Of a stretch of 15,911 nt of DNA, positions 1 to 7,629 are shown piece by piece; position 1 is the first letter of the stretch, and each line of letters opens with the position of its first letter. The notes under the pieces are model-generated. The model made no database searches, was not told where the DNA came from, and saw only the letters and a list, made by a program, of their open reading frames with translations. Where the stretch lies: assembly GCA_902783925.1 (NCBI GenBank), contig CACZSV010000124.1, positions 1 to 15,911 on the forward strand. Direction: 5' to 3'. The stretch is from an uncultured Coriobacteriaceae bacterium. Lineage in GTDB: Bacteria; Actinomycetota; Coriobacteriia; Coriobacteriales; QAMH01. The position numbers and the translations under genes are program-made.

Positions 1-9
1 GCTGCTTTG

Positions 10-380
10 ACAATGCGGGACGCGCGAGCAAGCATGGTCGTTCACCTTTCGGGGTTTCGGACAAAGGTGCATGGGTTCCAGAGCCCGGGCCGTGCACCTT
101 TCGGGGTTTCGGACAAAGGTGCATGGGTTCCAGAGCCCGGGCCGTGCACCTTTCGGGGCTTCGGACAAAGGTGCATGGGTTCCAGAGCCCGGGCCATGCA
201 CCTTTCGGGGTTTCGGACAAAGGTGCATGGGTTCCAGAGCCCGGGCCGTGCACCTTTTGTCGTCTCGGCAGAAGGTGCACGGGTTCCAGAGCCCGAGTCG
301 TACACCTTTTCCTTTTCGGCCAAAGGTATGGGGATTCCAGCACCTGGGTCGAGCACCTTTTGCTTTCTCGACCAAAGATG
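10..380. repeat. Tandem array of ~52-bp hairpin-forming repeats
   Basis: About seven to eight head-to-tail units. The ACAAAGG-type landmark recurs at 10, 61, 113, 165, 217, 269, 320 and 372, so the period is 51-52 bp. The units at 61-268 are nearly identical. Those at 10-60, 269-319, 320-371 and the partial last one are diverged, so the core is homogeneous and both edges have decayed. Each core unit holds a perfect 9-bp inverted repeat, AAAGGTGCA and TGCACCTTT. Inside it a second stem, GGGTT/AGCCC, closes on a CCAG tetraloop. Linkers are CGGGGTTTCGGAC-like. There are no unique spacers, so it is not a CRISPR array. The period is not a multiple of three, so the open frames across it cycle through registers and look spurious. 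Function is unknown; a folded RNA, a protein-binding array or a palindromic element expanded by unequal crossing-over are all possible. Confidence 0.93.
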
Positions 381-464
381 AACGGGCTTGCGGCCTGGAT
401 GAATTACCGACGGATCGGGAGGCGGGGCATGGAGCGCGTGTCTTGGCGCAGTTCCGCACGAGCA

Positions 465-485
465 GGAAGCGCCAGCGGCGCTTCC
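465..485. repeat. Perfect 9-bp inverted repeat with 3-nt loop
   Basis: GGAAGCGCC (465-473) and GGCGCTTCC (477-485) are exact reverse complements separated by AGC. Neither strand has a T-run next to it, so it is not a classical intrinsic terminator. It lies in the gene-free stretch between the tandem array and the 3' end of the minus-strand operon. It may stabilise or end that transcript; function is unproven. Confidence 0.55.
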
Positions 486-508
486 ACGCGAGCTCAGGAC
501 TGTCTGAG

Positions 509-528
509 CACAGGGCGCGCGCCCCGTG
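509..528. repeat. GC-only palindrome with extended arms
   Basis: The 12-bp palindrome GGGCGCGCGCCC (513-524) is flanked by CAC (509-511) and GTG (526-528), which also pair. This gives a 20-bp dyad with one mismatched pair. It sits between two other inverted repeats in the same gene-free region. No function can be assigned. Confidence 0.45.
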
Positions 529-535
529 TCCCGCT

Positions 536-573
536 GCCACGCATAGCGACAACGGCTTCTCACTATGCGTGGC
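536..573. repeat. 11-bp perfect stem with 16-nt loop
   Basis: GCCACGCATAG (536-546) is the exact reverse complement of CTATGCGTGGC (563-573), with a 16-nt loop between. This is the longest perfect stem in the gene-free region and lies about 50 bp past the methyltransferase stop codon on the minus strand. Neither side has a T-run. It could be a transcript-end hairpin, part of a small RNA or a protein-binding dyad. Confidence 0.55.
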
Positions 574-604
574 TCTAACTCCGCGCGGACGCGGCCCGCA
601 TCCC

Positions 605-622
605 GCTGCGGAAAGACGCAGC
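605..622 (-). terminator. Hairpin directly after the methyltransferase stop codon
   Basis: GCTGCG (605-610) and CGCAGC (617-622) form a 6-bp stem with a 6-nt loop. On the minus strand the hairpin begins right after the TAA of the RNA methyltransferase. There is no T-run, so if it ends transcription it would be a U-less hairpin of the kind proposed in GC-rich actinobacteria. The position supports a role at the 3' end of the operon; termination itself is inferred. Confidence 0.35.
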
Positions 623-1459
623 TTATCGTGCCCTCAGTTCCCAGAATGCGACTGCACTCGCGGCAGCTACGTTGAGCGAATCGACATGATGCGCCATTGG
701 AATCTTGACAACATAGTCGCAGGCAGCGATCGTCGATGACGCAAGCCCATCTCCTTCGGTCCCCAGCACGATGGCGAGCCTCTCGACTTCGCGCAGCCGC
801 GGATCATCTATCGGCACCGCATCGTCGGCCAAGGCAAACGCCGCAAGCTCAAAGCCGTATTCATGGAGTATGCGTACGCTCTGATCAGCCCAATCGCGCT
901 TGCCTTGCAGCCGTGCCCACGGCACCTGAAACACCGTTCCCATGGAAACACGCGCCGCCCGTTTATAGAGCGGATCGTGGCACCCGGGCGTCACGAGCAC
1001 GGCATCGATGCCAAGAGCGGCAGCAGACCTGAATATCGCACCGATATTCGTGAAATTGGTTATGTCTTCAAGCACGGCTATACGCCTTGCATCGCTCAGC
1101 AGCTCGTCGAGCTCGAGCGGCTTGGGCCGGTACAGCGCCGCAAGCGGGCCGCGTGTTATCTGATACCCCGTGAGCTGTTGCATCTGCTCGTGCGTCGCCC
1201 TGAAAACGGGAATATCCCCATCGATAGCCTCGACGCGCTCGATTAGATCGGCGGATTGGGCAAACCAGCGGTCCTCGACAAACAGCGAGATCGGCCGCAC
1301 GCCCGCATTGAGAGCTCGCTCGATTACCAGCCGCGATTCCGCGATAAACGACCCGAACGAATCACGCGGATAGCTCATGAGCTGGGCATCCGTCAGCTTC
1401 GAGTAGTAGTCGAGCCGCTTGTCGCGTATGTCTTCGATGCGCTCTATCATCGTTGCCAT
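623..1459 (-). CDS. SpoU/TrmH-family RNA 2'-O-methyltransferase
   Basis: A 278-residue SPOUT-fold methyltransferase predicted to transfer a methyl group from S-adenosylmethionine to a ribose 2'-OH in rRNA or tRNA. All three family motifs are visible: motif 1 around residues 131-150 with Asn138 and Arg144 (NIGAIFRSAAALG), motif 2 IVLGTEGDGL at about 230-239, and motif 3 at about 253-274 with the SLNVAAASAVAFWE signature. The first ~120 residues match the substrate-binding region common in this family. The open frame extends upstream to 1672, but that part overlaps the preceding gene and does not look like family sequence. ATG at 1459 is chosen because GGA lies at suitable spacing. ATG at 1450, which overlaps the upstream TGA as ATGA, is a close alternative. 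It is the last gene of the operon and is probably translationally coupled. The target nucleotide cannot be told from sequence. Confidence 0.9.
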   Translation of the reverse strand: MATMIERIEDIRDKRLDYYSKLTDAQLMSYPRDSFGSFIAESRLVIERALNAGVRPISLFVEDRWFAQSADLIERVEAIDGDIPVFRATHEQMQQLTGYQITRGPLAALYRPKPLELDELLSDARRIAVLEDITNFTNIGAIFRSAAALGIDAVLVTPGCHDPLYKRAARVSMGTVFQVPWARLQGKRDWADQSVRILHEYGFELAAFALADDAVPIDDPRLREVERLAIVLGTEGDGLASSTIAACDYVVKIPMAHHVDSLNVAAASAVAFWELRAR

Positions 1460-2175
1460 TCGATTCCAAGCACATCGCATATGGCACGCGCGGCAAGCAT
1501 CTGACCCATGATGGGCGGCATATACGACATCGTCCCAAGCTCGGTTCGCTCGCTTCGTTTCGCTCCCTTTGCAGCAGCCACCTCGGCTGGCTGCTCGGGC
1601 GTGTAGAGCACGGGCATATGCGCGATTCCACATGCGCGCGCCTGCTTTCTCACGGCACGGCACATCGGGCATACACGCGTATCGTAAATATCCGCGAACT
1701 CGAGTTGCGTGGGGTCATGTTTGTTCGCCGCTCCCATGGAGCTGAGGAAGGGAATGCCCCGCTCCTCGCAGAAAGCGGCGAGGGAGAGCTTGGTCGAAAT
1801 TGTATCTTGGGCATCGATGCAATAGTCAAAATTTTGGGTAAGATACTCCCTAACATTATCTGGAAGAATACGAATATTGATGCATTTGACCTTGGCATTT
1901 GGGTTAATGTCCAAGATAATTTCTCGCATCACATCGGTCTTCACGCGCCCGACGGTGCTTTCGAATGCTAGCGCCTGGCGGTTGATGTTGCTCACGTCAA
2001 CGGTATCGTAGTCAATGATGGTGAACGAACCCACTCCCCCACGCGCAAGCGCGACGACGCAGTTCGAACCGACTCCGCCGACTCCAATTACGAGCATGTG
2101 GGTGTTCGCCAACGTGGAAAGGGCGTCACTTCCCAGCATACGTTTCAAACGCTCAAAGCGCATGTCGGCAGGCAT
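1447..2175 (-). CDS. tcdA: TcdA-like tRNA threonylcarbamoyladenosine dehydratase
   Basis: A 242-residue E1-like (ThiF/MoeB superfamily) protein. The TcdA/CsdL family uses ATP to cyclise the threonylcarbamoyl group of t6A37 in tRNA to the hydantoin/oxazolone form ct6A. Visible features are an N-terminal RFERLKRMLGSDAL element typical of the family, the nucleotide-binding GVGGVGS loop at residues 31-37, the DYDTVDVSNINRQ segment at about 55-67 with the conserved Arg66, and the DAQDT segment at about 121-125. A CPMC pair at 169-172 could be structural. ATG at 2175 follows AGGAT on the minus strand and lies only 5 bp after the helicase stop. The 3' end overlaps the methyltransferase start. Length fits the family. 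ThiF-type enzymes with other substrates are the alternative, but the N-terminal element favours TcdA. Confidence 0.88.
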   Translation of the reverse strand: MPADMRFERLKRMLGSDALSTLANTHMLVIGVGGVGSNCVVALARGGVGSFTIIDYDTVDVSNINRQALAFESTVGRVKTDVMREIILDINPNAKVKCINIRILPDNVREYLTQNFDYCIDAQDTISTKLSLAAFCEERGIPFLSSMGAANKHDPTQLEFADIYDTRVCPMCRAVRKQARACGIAHMPVLYTPEQPAEVAAAKGAKRSERTELGTMSYMPPIMGQMLAARAICDVLGIEWQR

Positions 2176-2180
2176 ATATC

Positions 2181-5100
2181 CTACCCCTCGAGAAGCTGCA
2201 GTAGCTCGTCGCGCCCCAAACTAGAAAGCGGCGCGCCGTCCGAGCGCACGAACTTGTCTGCAAGGCGGCTTTTTGCCTGCTGCAATGTGACGATACGCTC
2301 TTCGATAGTGTCTTTTGCGATTACCTTGTACACAGAAACCTTGCGCTGCTGACCGATACGATGTGCACGGTCGGTCGCCTGGTTTTCGGCCGCGAGATTC
2401 CACCAGGGGTCCGCATGGATGACAACAGATGCCCCGGTCAGGTTAAGACCCGTACCGCCGGCTTTCAATGAGACGAGGAACACGGGTGTCTCATCGGAAT
2501 TGAAGGCGTTCACGAGCTCAATACGCTTTTTCTTCGGCGTGGAGCCCGTGATAGTGTAATAGGCTATGCCCTGTTCGTCCAAACGTTGCGCAACGATCTC
2601 GAGAAAGCGTACGAACTGCGAGAACACGAGCACCTTGGCGCTTGCATCATTGGAGCTCTCGATCAGATCGACGATTGTATCGAGCTTGGCGGCGCCGCCG
2701 ACGTAGTCCTCGAAGAGCAGCGAAGGATCGCAGCAGAGCTCGCGAAGGCGCGTTATCTCCGCGAGCACGGCGATTCTATCGGCGCCGAACGCCTGCCGTG
2801 TGCGGGAGCTGATTGACTCGCGCAGTCTCTGCTCGAGCGCGCGGTAAAGCTGCATCTGCTCGTCTCCCATATACGCCATGACGACGGTCTCGTCTTTATC
2901 GGGAAGGTCAGTGAGGACGTCCTCTTTCATACGGCGCAAGATGAAGTGCCCCACGAGCGCCTGCAGCCTCTCTTGCGCGCGTTCGTCACCGTCGAGAATC
3001 GGTTGCTCGTAGCGTGTGCGGAAATGCTCGTACCTGCCCAAGAGGCCCGGCATGAGGAAATCGAAGATGCTCCAAAGCTCCGAAAGCCTGTTCTCGATGG
3101 GCGTGCCCGTGAGCGCGAAGCGATGAAGCGCATCGAGACTCTTCACCGACCGCGCAGACACCGTTGCATGGTTCTTGATGTACTGCGCCTCATCGAGCGA
3201 GATGGAGTACAGATTCAGCTTCTCGTAGCTTTCCGCATCACGCCGCAGAAGATCGTAGGAGGTTATAAGCACGTCGGGCACGTCGCGATCTCCGGGCTCG
3301 CTGAGTTCGCATTCCTTCAGGAGCTCGTCGCGCGCCTCCTTGGTTCCGGCGACCGCCGCGACACGCACGCCAGGCGCGAAACGCTTGAACTCCGCCGCCC
3401 AGTTGTAGACAACCGATGCCGGGCACACGATGAGATTGGGGCCATAGGCACGCGAACGCTCGACCTGCGAGAGAATGTAGACGATAAGCTGGATGGTCTT
3501 TCCCAGGCCCATCTCGTCTGCCAGGATTCCGCCCAGGCCAAGATCTGAAATAGTCGTCAGCCATTTGAGCCCTTCGAGCTGATATCCGCGCAGCTCTCCC
3601 TCGAAGCCCTCCGGTACGCTCGCCTCGCTTTCGACGGCCTCGTCGATCGAGCTCACGTAATCGTAGAAGGCACGGTCGCGCTGCGCTCCCTCGATGATGC
3701 CATCGAGCTGGAAGGCACGGTACAGCGGCAACTCCACATTACCCGAAACGAGACGCTGCGCGCTCATGCCGAGCTCCGAGGCGTACTCGTCAACCTGCGC
3801 CAGATCGCTTGCAGCGATGTCGACAAAGCTGCCATCGCTCAGACGGTGGTAGCGTCTACGTTTGTGATACGAATCAAGCAAAGCCGCGAGCTCCTTGCGC
3901 GGCAGGTCGTGCACGGATGCCGTCATGTTCACCAAGTTGGCATGTATGGAAAGCCCGAAGGAGACCTTGGGGTGCCGCGCTGAGATGAACGATTCGAAGC
4001 CCGGCGTCGTGAAAAGCGTGCCAATCTCGCGGAACTCGGCGATGCCGTTTGCGAGTATGCGCGCAATATCGGCATCATCTGCCACATGGAGCGGATGGGC
4101 GGCATCGCTTGTCGTCTTGCCCGCGACGACGGGGAAATACGCGCTGAGCACAGTGCGCGCGCGCGTTTCGCGCGCCTCGTCACGCAAGCCGTATTCGAGC
4201 TCGCTCGGCTCGTCGAGCGCTTCGAACAGCGGCACGCGTTCCGTATCGTAGATGGCATAGGCCTCGCAGGTGCAGATGCGGGCATCACGGTCGAGGTAGA
4301 TCTCGATTTCGCAATCGCGCGGCTTGAGCAACGCAAGCTGATCGGGCATATCGATTTCGATAAAGGGCTCGACTATGGGCAGGACACCTACGCAGAACGC
4401 CGAGGCATCCTCGTTGCTCAAGAACGGCGTTTCGGCCCTGTTGCAGTACACGAAGCGCAAGAACGGCAGACAAGCCGCGTAATTGGCATCGCACTTGTAA
4501 AACGCGGATTCGGCCCAGATATAGAGCTCATCCGCATACGTGATGACACTTGCCTCGATATCGCAGTCGAGCGTATAGCCATCCTCGCCCATCTCGTCTA
4601 TGCGAATATGCAGCGGTGGATTGCCCTCAATAACACGCGAGCGCACAGGCTTGTGGTTGAGTTTGGAGTTATCGTCGACGCTGAAGACCTGGCCGCTCAC
4701 GAGACCGAGAAGCTCGACTATCTCGGGCATCGCGAGCGGGAGGGCGTGATTGGCCTGGTTCTGGCTGAACTTGAAGGAGTTAAGCGCATCCGCCGCAAGG
4801 CTCTTGCGGATATCTATCGCCCGCTCGAGAAACGCCACGAGTTTGCGCGCGTACGGCGTGAAAGCCTCGCGCCTGTGCGTGAATGCGAGACGTTCGCCAT
4901 ATGAGAAATAATCCCCCCGCTTGCAGTGAGTGACAAAGGCATCTATATCCTTGATGACGTATTTTCCCTCGATGCTTGCCACGGAAAAGCGCACGGCCCA
5001 GGCACCCTGGGCATACACGAAGCACGGCTCGAGCTCGATGGATTCGAATTCTCCATCGGCGCTTTCATCCGCAGCGGCCCCAAGCGCGCCGAGCTCCTCC

Positions 5101-5477
5101 ATCGCTTTCTTCACACCCGCAGAAGACTGCACCGCATGCACGGCGTCGTAGCCGACAAAGCTCGCGGGCGCCTCGAGAAACATGAGAGCGACTGCGGCGG
5201 AATGCTTGCACATACCAGAAGAGCTGAGAGACGCGTTGCAGGTGCAGTCGTATTCGACAACCTTGCCAGCGTCTTCGTCGAGCGTGAGCGTGCAATCGTA
5301 GCTTTGTCGCCAGTCTTGGCTGCTCTGCACCCTGCAGCGAAGCTTCGTGAGCGAATTCCTGCCCGAAACGTACTGGCACTTTCTATCGAAAATCGAGCTG
5401 CTCGCGCCGACGATATTTCGCGCCCGGCGTAAAACGCGCGATTCGCAATGCCTGATGATGTCGCGTTCTTCGAGCAA
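2181..5477 (-). CDS. SWIM zinc-finger SNF2-family helicase
   Basis: A 1098-residue Swi2/Snf2 ATPase expected to translocate on double-stranded nucleic acid. A SWIM zinc finger lies near the N-terminus (Cys78, Cys80, Cys90, His92 in CxC...CxH spacing). Residues ~100-600 are a long linker resembling the bacterial SNF2-associated region. The motor follows: Walker A ADEMGLGKT at 653-661, DEAQ box at 762-765, motif III TGTPIENR around 790-797, then the C-terminal lobe with VLVFSQF near 949 and DRAHRIGQ at 1036-1043. All core motifs look intact. The start is TTG at 5477, preceded by GGAGG four bases upstream (5482-5486); no better ATG is near. It heads an operon with two RNA-modifying genes. The family is linked to transcription recycling or DNA repair in some bacteria, but the job here is unproven. 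Confidence 0.94.
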   Translation of the reverse strand: MLEERDIIRHCESRVLRRARNIVGASSSIFDRKCQYVSGRNSLTKLRCRVQSSQDWRQSYDCTLTLDEDAGKVVEYDCTCNASLSSSGMCKHSAAVALMFLEAPASFVGYDAVHAVQSSAGVKKAMEELGALGAAADESADGEFESIELEPCFVYAQGAWAVRFSVASIEGKYVIKDIDAFVTHCKRGDYFSYGERLAFTHRREAFTPYARKLVAFLERAIDIRKSLAADALNSFKFSQNQANHALPLAMPEIVELLGLVSGQVFSVDDNSKLNHKPVRSRVIEGNPPLHIRIDEMGEDGYTLDCDIEASVITYADELYIWAESAFYKCDANYAACLPFLRFVYCNRAETPFLSNEDASAFCVGVLPIVEPFIEIDMPDQLALLKPRDCEIEIYLDRDARICTCEAYAIYDTERVPLFEALDEPSELEYGLRDEARETRARTVLSAYFPVVAGKTTSDAAHPLHVADDADIARILANGIAEFREIGTLFTTPGFESFISARHPKVSFGLSIHANLVNMTASVHDLPRKELAALLDSYHKRRRYHRLSDGSFVDIAASDLAQVDEYASELGMSAQRLVSGNVELPLYRAFQLDGIIEGAQRDRAFYDYVSSIDEAVESEASVPEGFEGELRGYQLEGLKWLTTISDLGLGGILADEMGLGKTIQLIVYILSQVERSRAYGPNLIVCPASVVYNWAAEFKRFAPGVRVAAVAGTKEARDELLKECELSEPGDRDVPDVLITSYDLLRRDAESYEKLNLYSISLDEAQYIKNHATVSARSVKSLDALHRFALTGTPIENRLSELWSIFDFLMPGLLGRYEHFRTRYEQPILDGDERAQERLQALVGHFILRRMKEDVLTDLPDKDETVVMAYMGDEQMQLYRALEQRLRESISSRTRQAFGADRIAVLAEITRLRELCCDPSLLFEDYVGGAAKLDTIVDLIESSNDASAKVLVFSQFVRFLEIVAQRLDEQGIAYYTITGSTPKKKRIELVNAFNSDETPVFLVSLKAGGTGLNLTGASVVIHADPWWNLAAENQATDRAHRIGQQRKVSVYKVIAKDTIEERIVTLQQAKSRLADKFVRSDGAPLSSLGRDELLQLLEG

Positions 5478-5512
5478 GAAACCTCCAAACCGTTACGAGC
5501 GGAACTGACTTA

Positions 5513-5521
5513 CTATACCAC
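5513..5521 (-). promoter_or_regulatory. Extended -10 promoter element for the helicase operon
   Basis: On the minus strand this reads TGGTATAGT, a TGn extended -10 with a good TATAGT hexamer. Transcription would begin near 5505, leaving a leader of about 30 nt before the TTG start with its GGAGG site. No clear -35 box is seen, which is tolerable for an extended -10 promoter. Predicted only from sequence. Confidence 0.45.
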
Positions 5522-5609
5522 GCGAATTGGCATATCGGGCTGCATCATAGATAAAACGAAACGTAAACGACCTCCCATCTCGCATGCGTTTATTGCTATT
5601 GTGTGGCAA

Positions 5610-5632
5610 TACAATTCCATGCGGATAGGGAG
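5610..5632 (+). promoter_or_regulatory. Possible -10 box and ribosome binding site of the acetyltransferase gene
   Basis: TACAAT at 5610-5615 is a reasonable -10 hexamer, but no good -35 lies at normal spacing. AGGGAG at 5627-5632 sits 7 bases before ATG 5640 and is the basis for choosing that start. The ribosome binding site is convincing; the promoter call is weak. Confidence 0.35.
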
Positions 5633-5639
5633 CATTTGC

Positions 5640-6554
5640 ATGTTCAACCGAAGACTTGACGAAATTGTCGCTGAAATTGAGAAGAACTATTACGAAGCAG
5701 AAGAGATATTCTTCACGAAAAGCGAATGGCACTTCCCCAATCGCCATAACATCATCCTCATCCTCAAAGATATCCGGCGCATCATGTTTCCCCGGTACTT
5801 CGGTGACGAAGTCCCCTGCGAGAGCGGCCCCAAGTACTTTATCGGAGAGACGCTCACTCGCGTCGAGGCATCGCTTCACCAGGAGATCCGCGAAGCGCTT
5901 CTCTTCAAATACGGCGATACAAAGACCATAGAGGAACTCGACCGGCGCGCCAGCCAGGCATGCTCGGATTTCTTCTTCAGCCTGCCAAAACTGCACCGTA
6001 CGCTACTCAAGGATGTTCAGGCAGCATATGACGGAGACCCTGCGGCCCAATCGAAAGAAGAGGTCATCTTCTCGTATCCGGGCTTCTTCGCGATATTCGT
6101 CTACCGCATCGCCCACGAGTTCTACCTCGCCGATATCCCCATCATCCCGCGCATCATGAGCGAATACGCTCATAGCGGCACCGGCGTCGATATCAATGCG
6201 GGTGCAACGATCGGCGAGTACTTCTTCATCGACCATGCGACGGGTGTTGTCATCGGCGAGACGACCATCATCGGCGACCATGTCAAGATCTACCAGGGCG
6301 TAACCTTGGGAGCGCTTTCACTACGGGCGGGCCAGAAGCTCAAGGGCGTCAAGCGTCATCCCACCATCGAGGACAACGTGACGATCTACTCCAACGCGAG
6401 CGTGCTCGGTGGAGAGACGGTCATCGGCGAGGGGTCCGTCATCGCCGGCAACGCTTTCATCACCGAATCCGTCCCGGCAAATTCACGCGTCACCCTCAAG
6501 AACCAGGAAATTGTCGTGCGCAAGCCTGGACACATTGTCAAAAGCGAACAGTAG
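5640..6554 (+). CDS. cysE: Serine O-acetyltransferase (EpsC/CysE type)
   Basis: A 304-residue left-handed beta-helix acyltransferase that makes O-acetylserine from L-serine and acetyl-CoA, the first step of cysteine synthesis. The C-terminal half carries hexapeptide repeats. The family signature DHATGVVIGETTIIGD follows GVDINAGATIGEYFFI, with the catalytic His199 and a conserved His177 in the preceding YAHSGTG. The VKIYQGVTLGALS segment and a second run of hexapeptides follow. The N-terminal ~130 residues are helical and resemble the longer EpsC-type enzymes of anaerobes rather than E. coli CysE. The frame is open back to 5448, but that part overlaps the helicase promoter and 5' end. ATG 5640 has AGGGAG at good spacing. 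It leads a four-gene run. Neighbouring ThrH could feed it serine, which is an inference. Confidence 0.92.
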   Translation: MFNRRLDEIVAEIEKNYYEAEEIFFTKSEWHFPNRHNIILILKDIRRIMFPRYFGDEVPCESGPKYFIGETLTRVEASLHQEIREALLFKYGDTKTIEELDRRASQACSDFFFSLPKLHRTLLKDVQAAYDGDPAAQSKEEVIFSYPGFFAIFVYRIAHEFYLADIPIIPRIMSEYAHSGTGVDINAGATIGEYFFIDHATGVVIGETTIIGDHVKIYQGVTLGALSLRAGQKLKGVKRHPTIEDNVTIYSNASVLGGETVIGEGSVIAGNAFITESVPANSRVTLKNQEIVVRKPGHIVKSEQ

Positions 6555-6566
6555 CGAGGAGCGAAT

Positions 6567-6986
6567 ATGTACGAGCTCAAGACCGAAAGCTTTTTCGATT
6601 CAGCGCATTTTCTTTCCGATTACGATGGCAAATGTGAAAATCTCCACGGCCATCGCTGGCGTGTCGTCGCCTGGATTCAAACAGAAGAGCTCCAGCGCGA
6701 AGGTCAGGAAAAGGACATGGTCGTCGACTTCGGCGATTTCAAACGCGCGCTACGCAGTCTGACAGAAGAACTTGACCATATGTTCATCGTCGAGGAGGGC
6801 TCGCTTGCTCCCGAGACCATCGCCGCCTTGGAAAGCGAGACCTTCAGGCTTTTCATCGTTCCCTGGAGAACGACGAGCGAGAATTTCGCCTGTTACTTCT
6901 ATGGCAAGCTGACAGAGCTCGGCTTCAACGTGAGCGCGGTAGAGGTCGACGAAACGCCCAACAACTGTGCAATTTTCCGCCCATAG
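6567..6986 (+). CDS. 6-pyruvoyl/6-carboxytetrahydropterin synthase family protein (QueD-like)
   Basis: A 139-residue T-fold protein. Family members convert dihydroneopterin triphosphate to 6-carboxy- or 6-pyruvoyl-tetrahydropterin, for queuosine or pterin synthesis. The zinc ligands are visible: His14 in DSAHFL, and His27 and His29 in LHGHRW. Cys23 in GKCENLHGH is the expected catalytic cysteine, with Asp70-His71 (LDH) as the relay. MVVDFGDFKR, TTSENFA with Glu105, and a terminal VDET segment with Glu129 complete the pattern. GAGGAG lies just upstream of ATG 6567, 12 bp after the acetyltransferase stop, which supports co-transcription. No queC, queE or queF is nearby, so the pathway is not fixed by context. 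An insertion around residues 72-100 (between LDH and TTSEN) is somewhat long. QueD is the likeliest role, but a side-activity paralogue is possible. Confidence 0.85.
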   Translation: MYELKTESFFDSAHFLSDYDGKCENLHGHRWRVVAWIQTEELQREGQEKDMVVDFGDFKRALRSLTEELDHMFIVEEGSLAPETIAALESETFRLFIVPWRTTSENFACYFYGKLTELGFNVSAVEVDETPNNCAIFRP

Positions 6987-7027
6987 CTTCTCTTCTGTTC
7001 AAAACGCAACACCCGGAAAGGAAACCC

Positions 7028-7627
7028 ATGAACGTCGTATGCCTTGATCTCGAAGGAGTGCTCGTACCGGAAATCTGGATTGCGTTTGCGCAGGCAAGCG
7101 GCATTCCAGAGCTTGAGCGCACCACGCGTGACGAACCCGATTATGACAAGCTCATGCGCTATAGACTCGACATCCTCGATGAGCATGGCCTGACGCTCGG
7201 GCAAATCCAAAAGACCATCGATACCATAGACCCGATGCCCGGCGCGCGCGAATTTCTCGACGAGCTCAGGGGCCTTACGCAAGTCATCATTCTCAGCGAC
7301 ACCTTCACGCAATTCGCCACGCCGCTCATGCGTAAGCTCGGCTGGCCGACCATATTCGCAAACGAGCTCGTCGTCGAACCCGATGGTACGATCAGTGGCT
7401 GGAAAATGCGCAAGGCCGCCAAGAAACTCGACGTCGTGCGCCTCATAAACGAAATCGGCTACGACACGATCTGCGCGGGTGACAGCCATAACGACATCGG
7501 CATGATCACCGGAAGCAAGTATGGGTTCCTTTTCAGGACGACAGAAGAACTCAAGACGGAACATCCCGATATCCCCGCATTCGACACCTATGACGAACTG
7601 CTCAATGCCATCAAGGCGGTGCTGTAA
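7028..7627 (+). CDS. thrH: ThrH: HAD phosphoserine phosphatase / homoserine phosphotransferase
   Basis: A 199-residue HAD-superfamily enzyme. Characterised ThrH removes phosphate from phosphoserine and can pass it to homoserine, linking serine and threonine synthesis. The N-terminus VCLDLEGVLVPEIWIAFA is the ThrH hallmark, with nucleophile Asp7 and Glu9 where most HAD enzymes have a second Asp. Motif II is Ser90-Asp91 (LSDTF). A basic segment at about 128-133 supplies motif III lysines. Motif IV is GDSHND at 151-156. Length matches the family. AGGAAA stands just before ATG 7028, 41 bp after the pterin-type gene. Because the acetyltransferase in the same run uses serine, a supply role is plausible but not shown. 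The family assignment is strong; the in vivo substrate is not settled. Confidence 0.92.
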   Translation: MNVVCLDLEGVLVPEIWIAFAQASGIPELERTTRDEPDYDKLMRYRLDILDEHGLTLGQIQKTIDTIDPMPGAREFLDELRGLTQVIILSDTFTQFATPLMRKLGWPTIFANELVVEPDGTISGWKMRKAAKKLDVVRLINEIGYDTICAGDSHNDIGMITGSKYGFLFRTTEELKTEHPDIPAFDTYDELLNAIKAVL

Positions 7628-7629
7628 CC

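Noticed and set aside
61..268. tRNA-like T-loop in the GGGTTCCAGAGCCC part of each unit
   Set aside because: The T-loop consensus is not met, and no acceptor or anticodon arms can be drawn at proper distances.
10..380. CRISPR array
   Set aside because: The whole 52-bp unit is repeated, with no unique spacers between short repeats, and no cas genes are in the window.
536..580. Integron attC-like site, suggested by the long stem and the nearby CTCTAAC
   Set aside because: Only one end has an attC-like box; the matching GTTRRRY/RYYYAAC partner is missing and there is no integrase or cassette.
7..739. Several long open frames over the repeat array and the adjoining gene-free region, on both strands
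   Set aside because: The 52-bp period is not a multiple of three, so the same peptide patterns cycle through frames. The frames overlap one another on both strands, and none shows a recognisable domain or convincing start. They reflect the lack of stop codons in the repeat.
1460..1672. N-terminal extension of the RNA methyltransferase
   Set aside because: The extension overlaps the tcdA-like gene in another frame and has no family similarity; a better start with a ribosome binding site lies at 1459.
5448..5639. N-terminal extension of the serine acetyltransferase
   Set aside because: It overlaps the 5' end and promoter of the divergent helicase gene and does not resemble the family; ATG 5640 has a strong ribosome binding site.
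5478..5639. T-box or other riboswitch ahead of the serine acetyltransferase
   Set aside because: The leader is short and no T-box core sequence, anti-terminator or other known riboswitch pattern can be seen.
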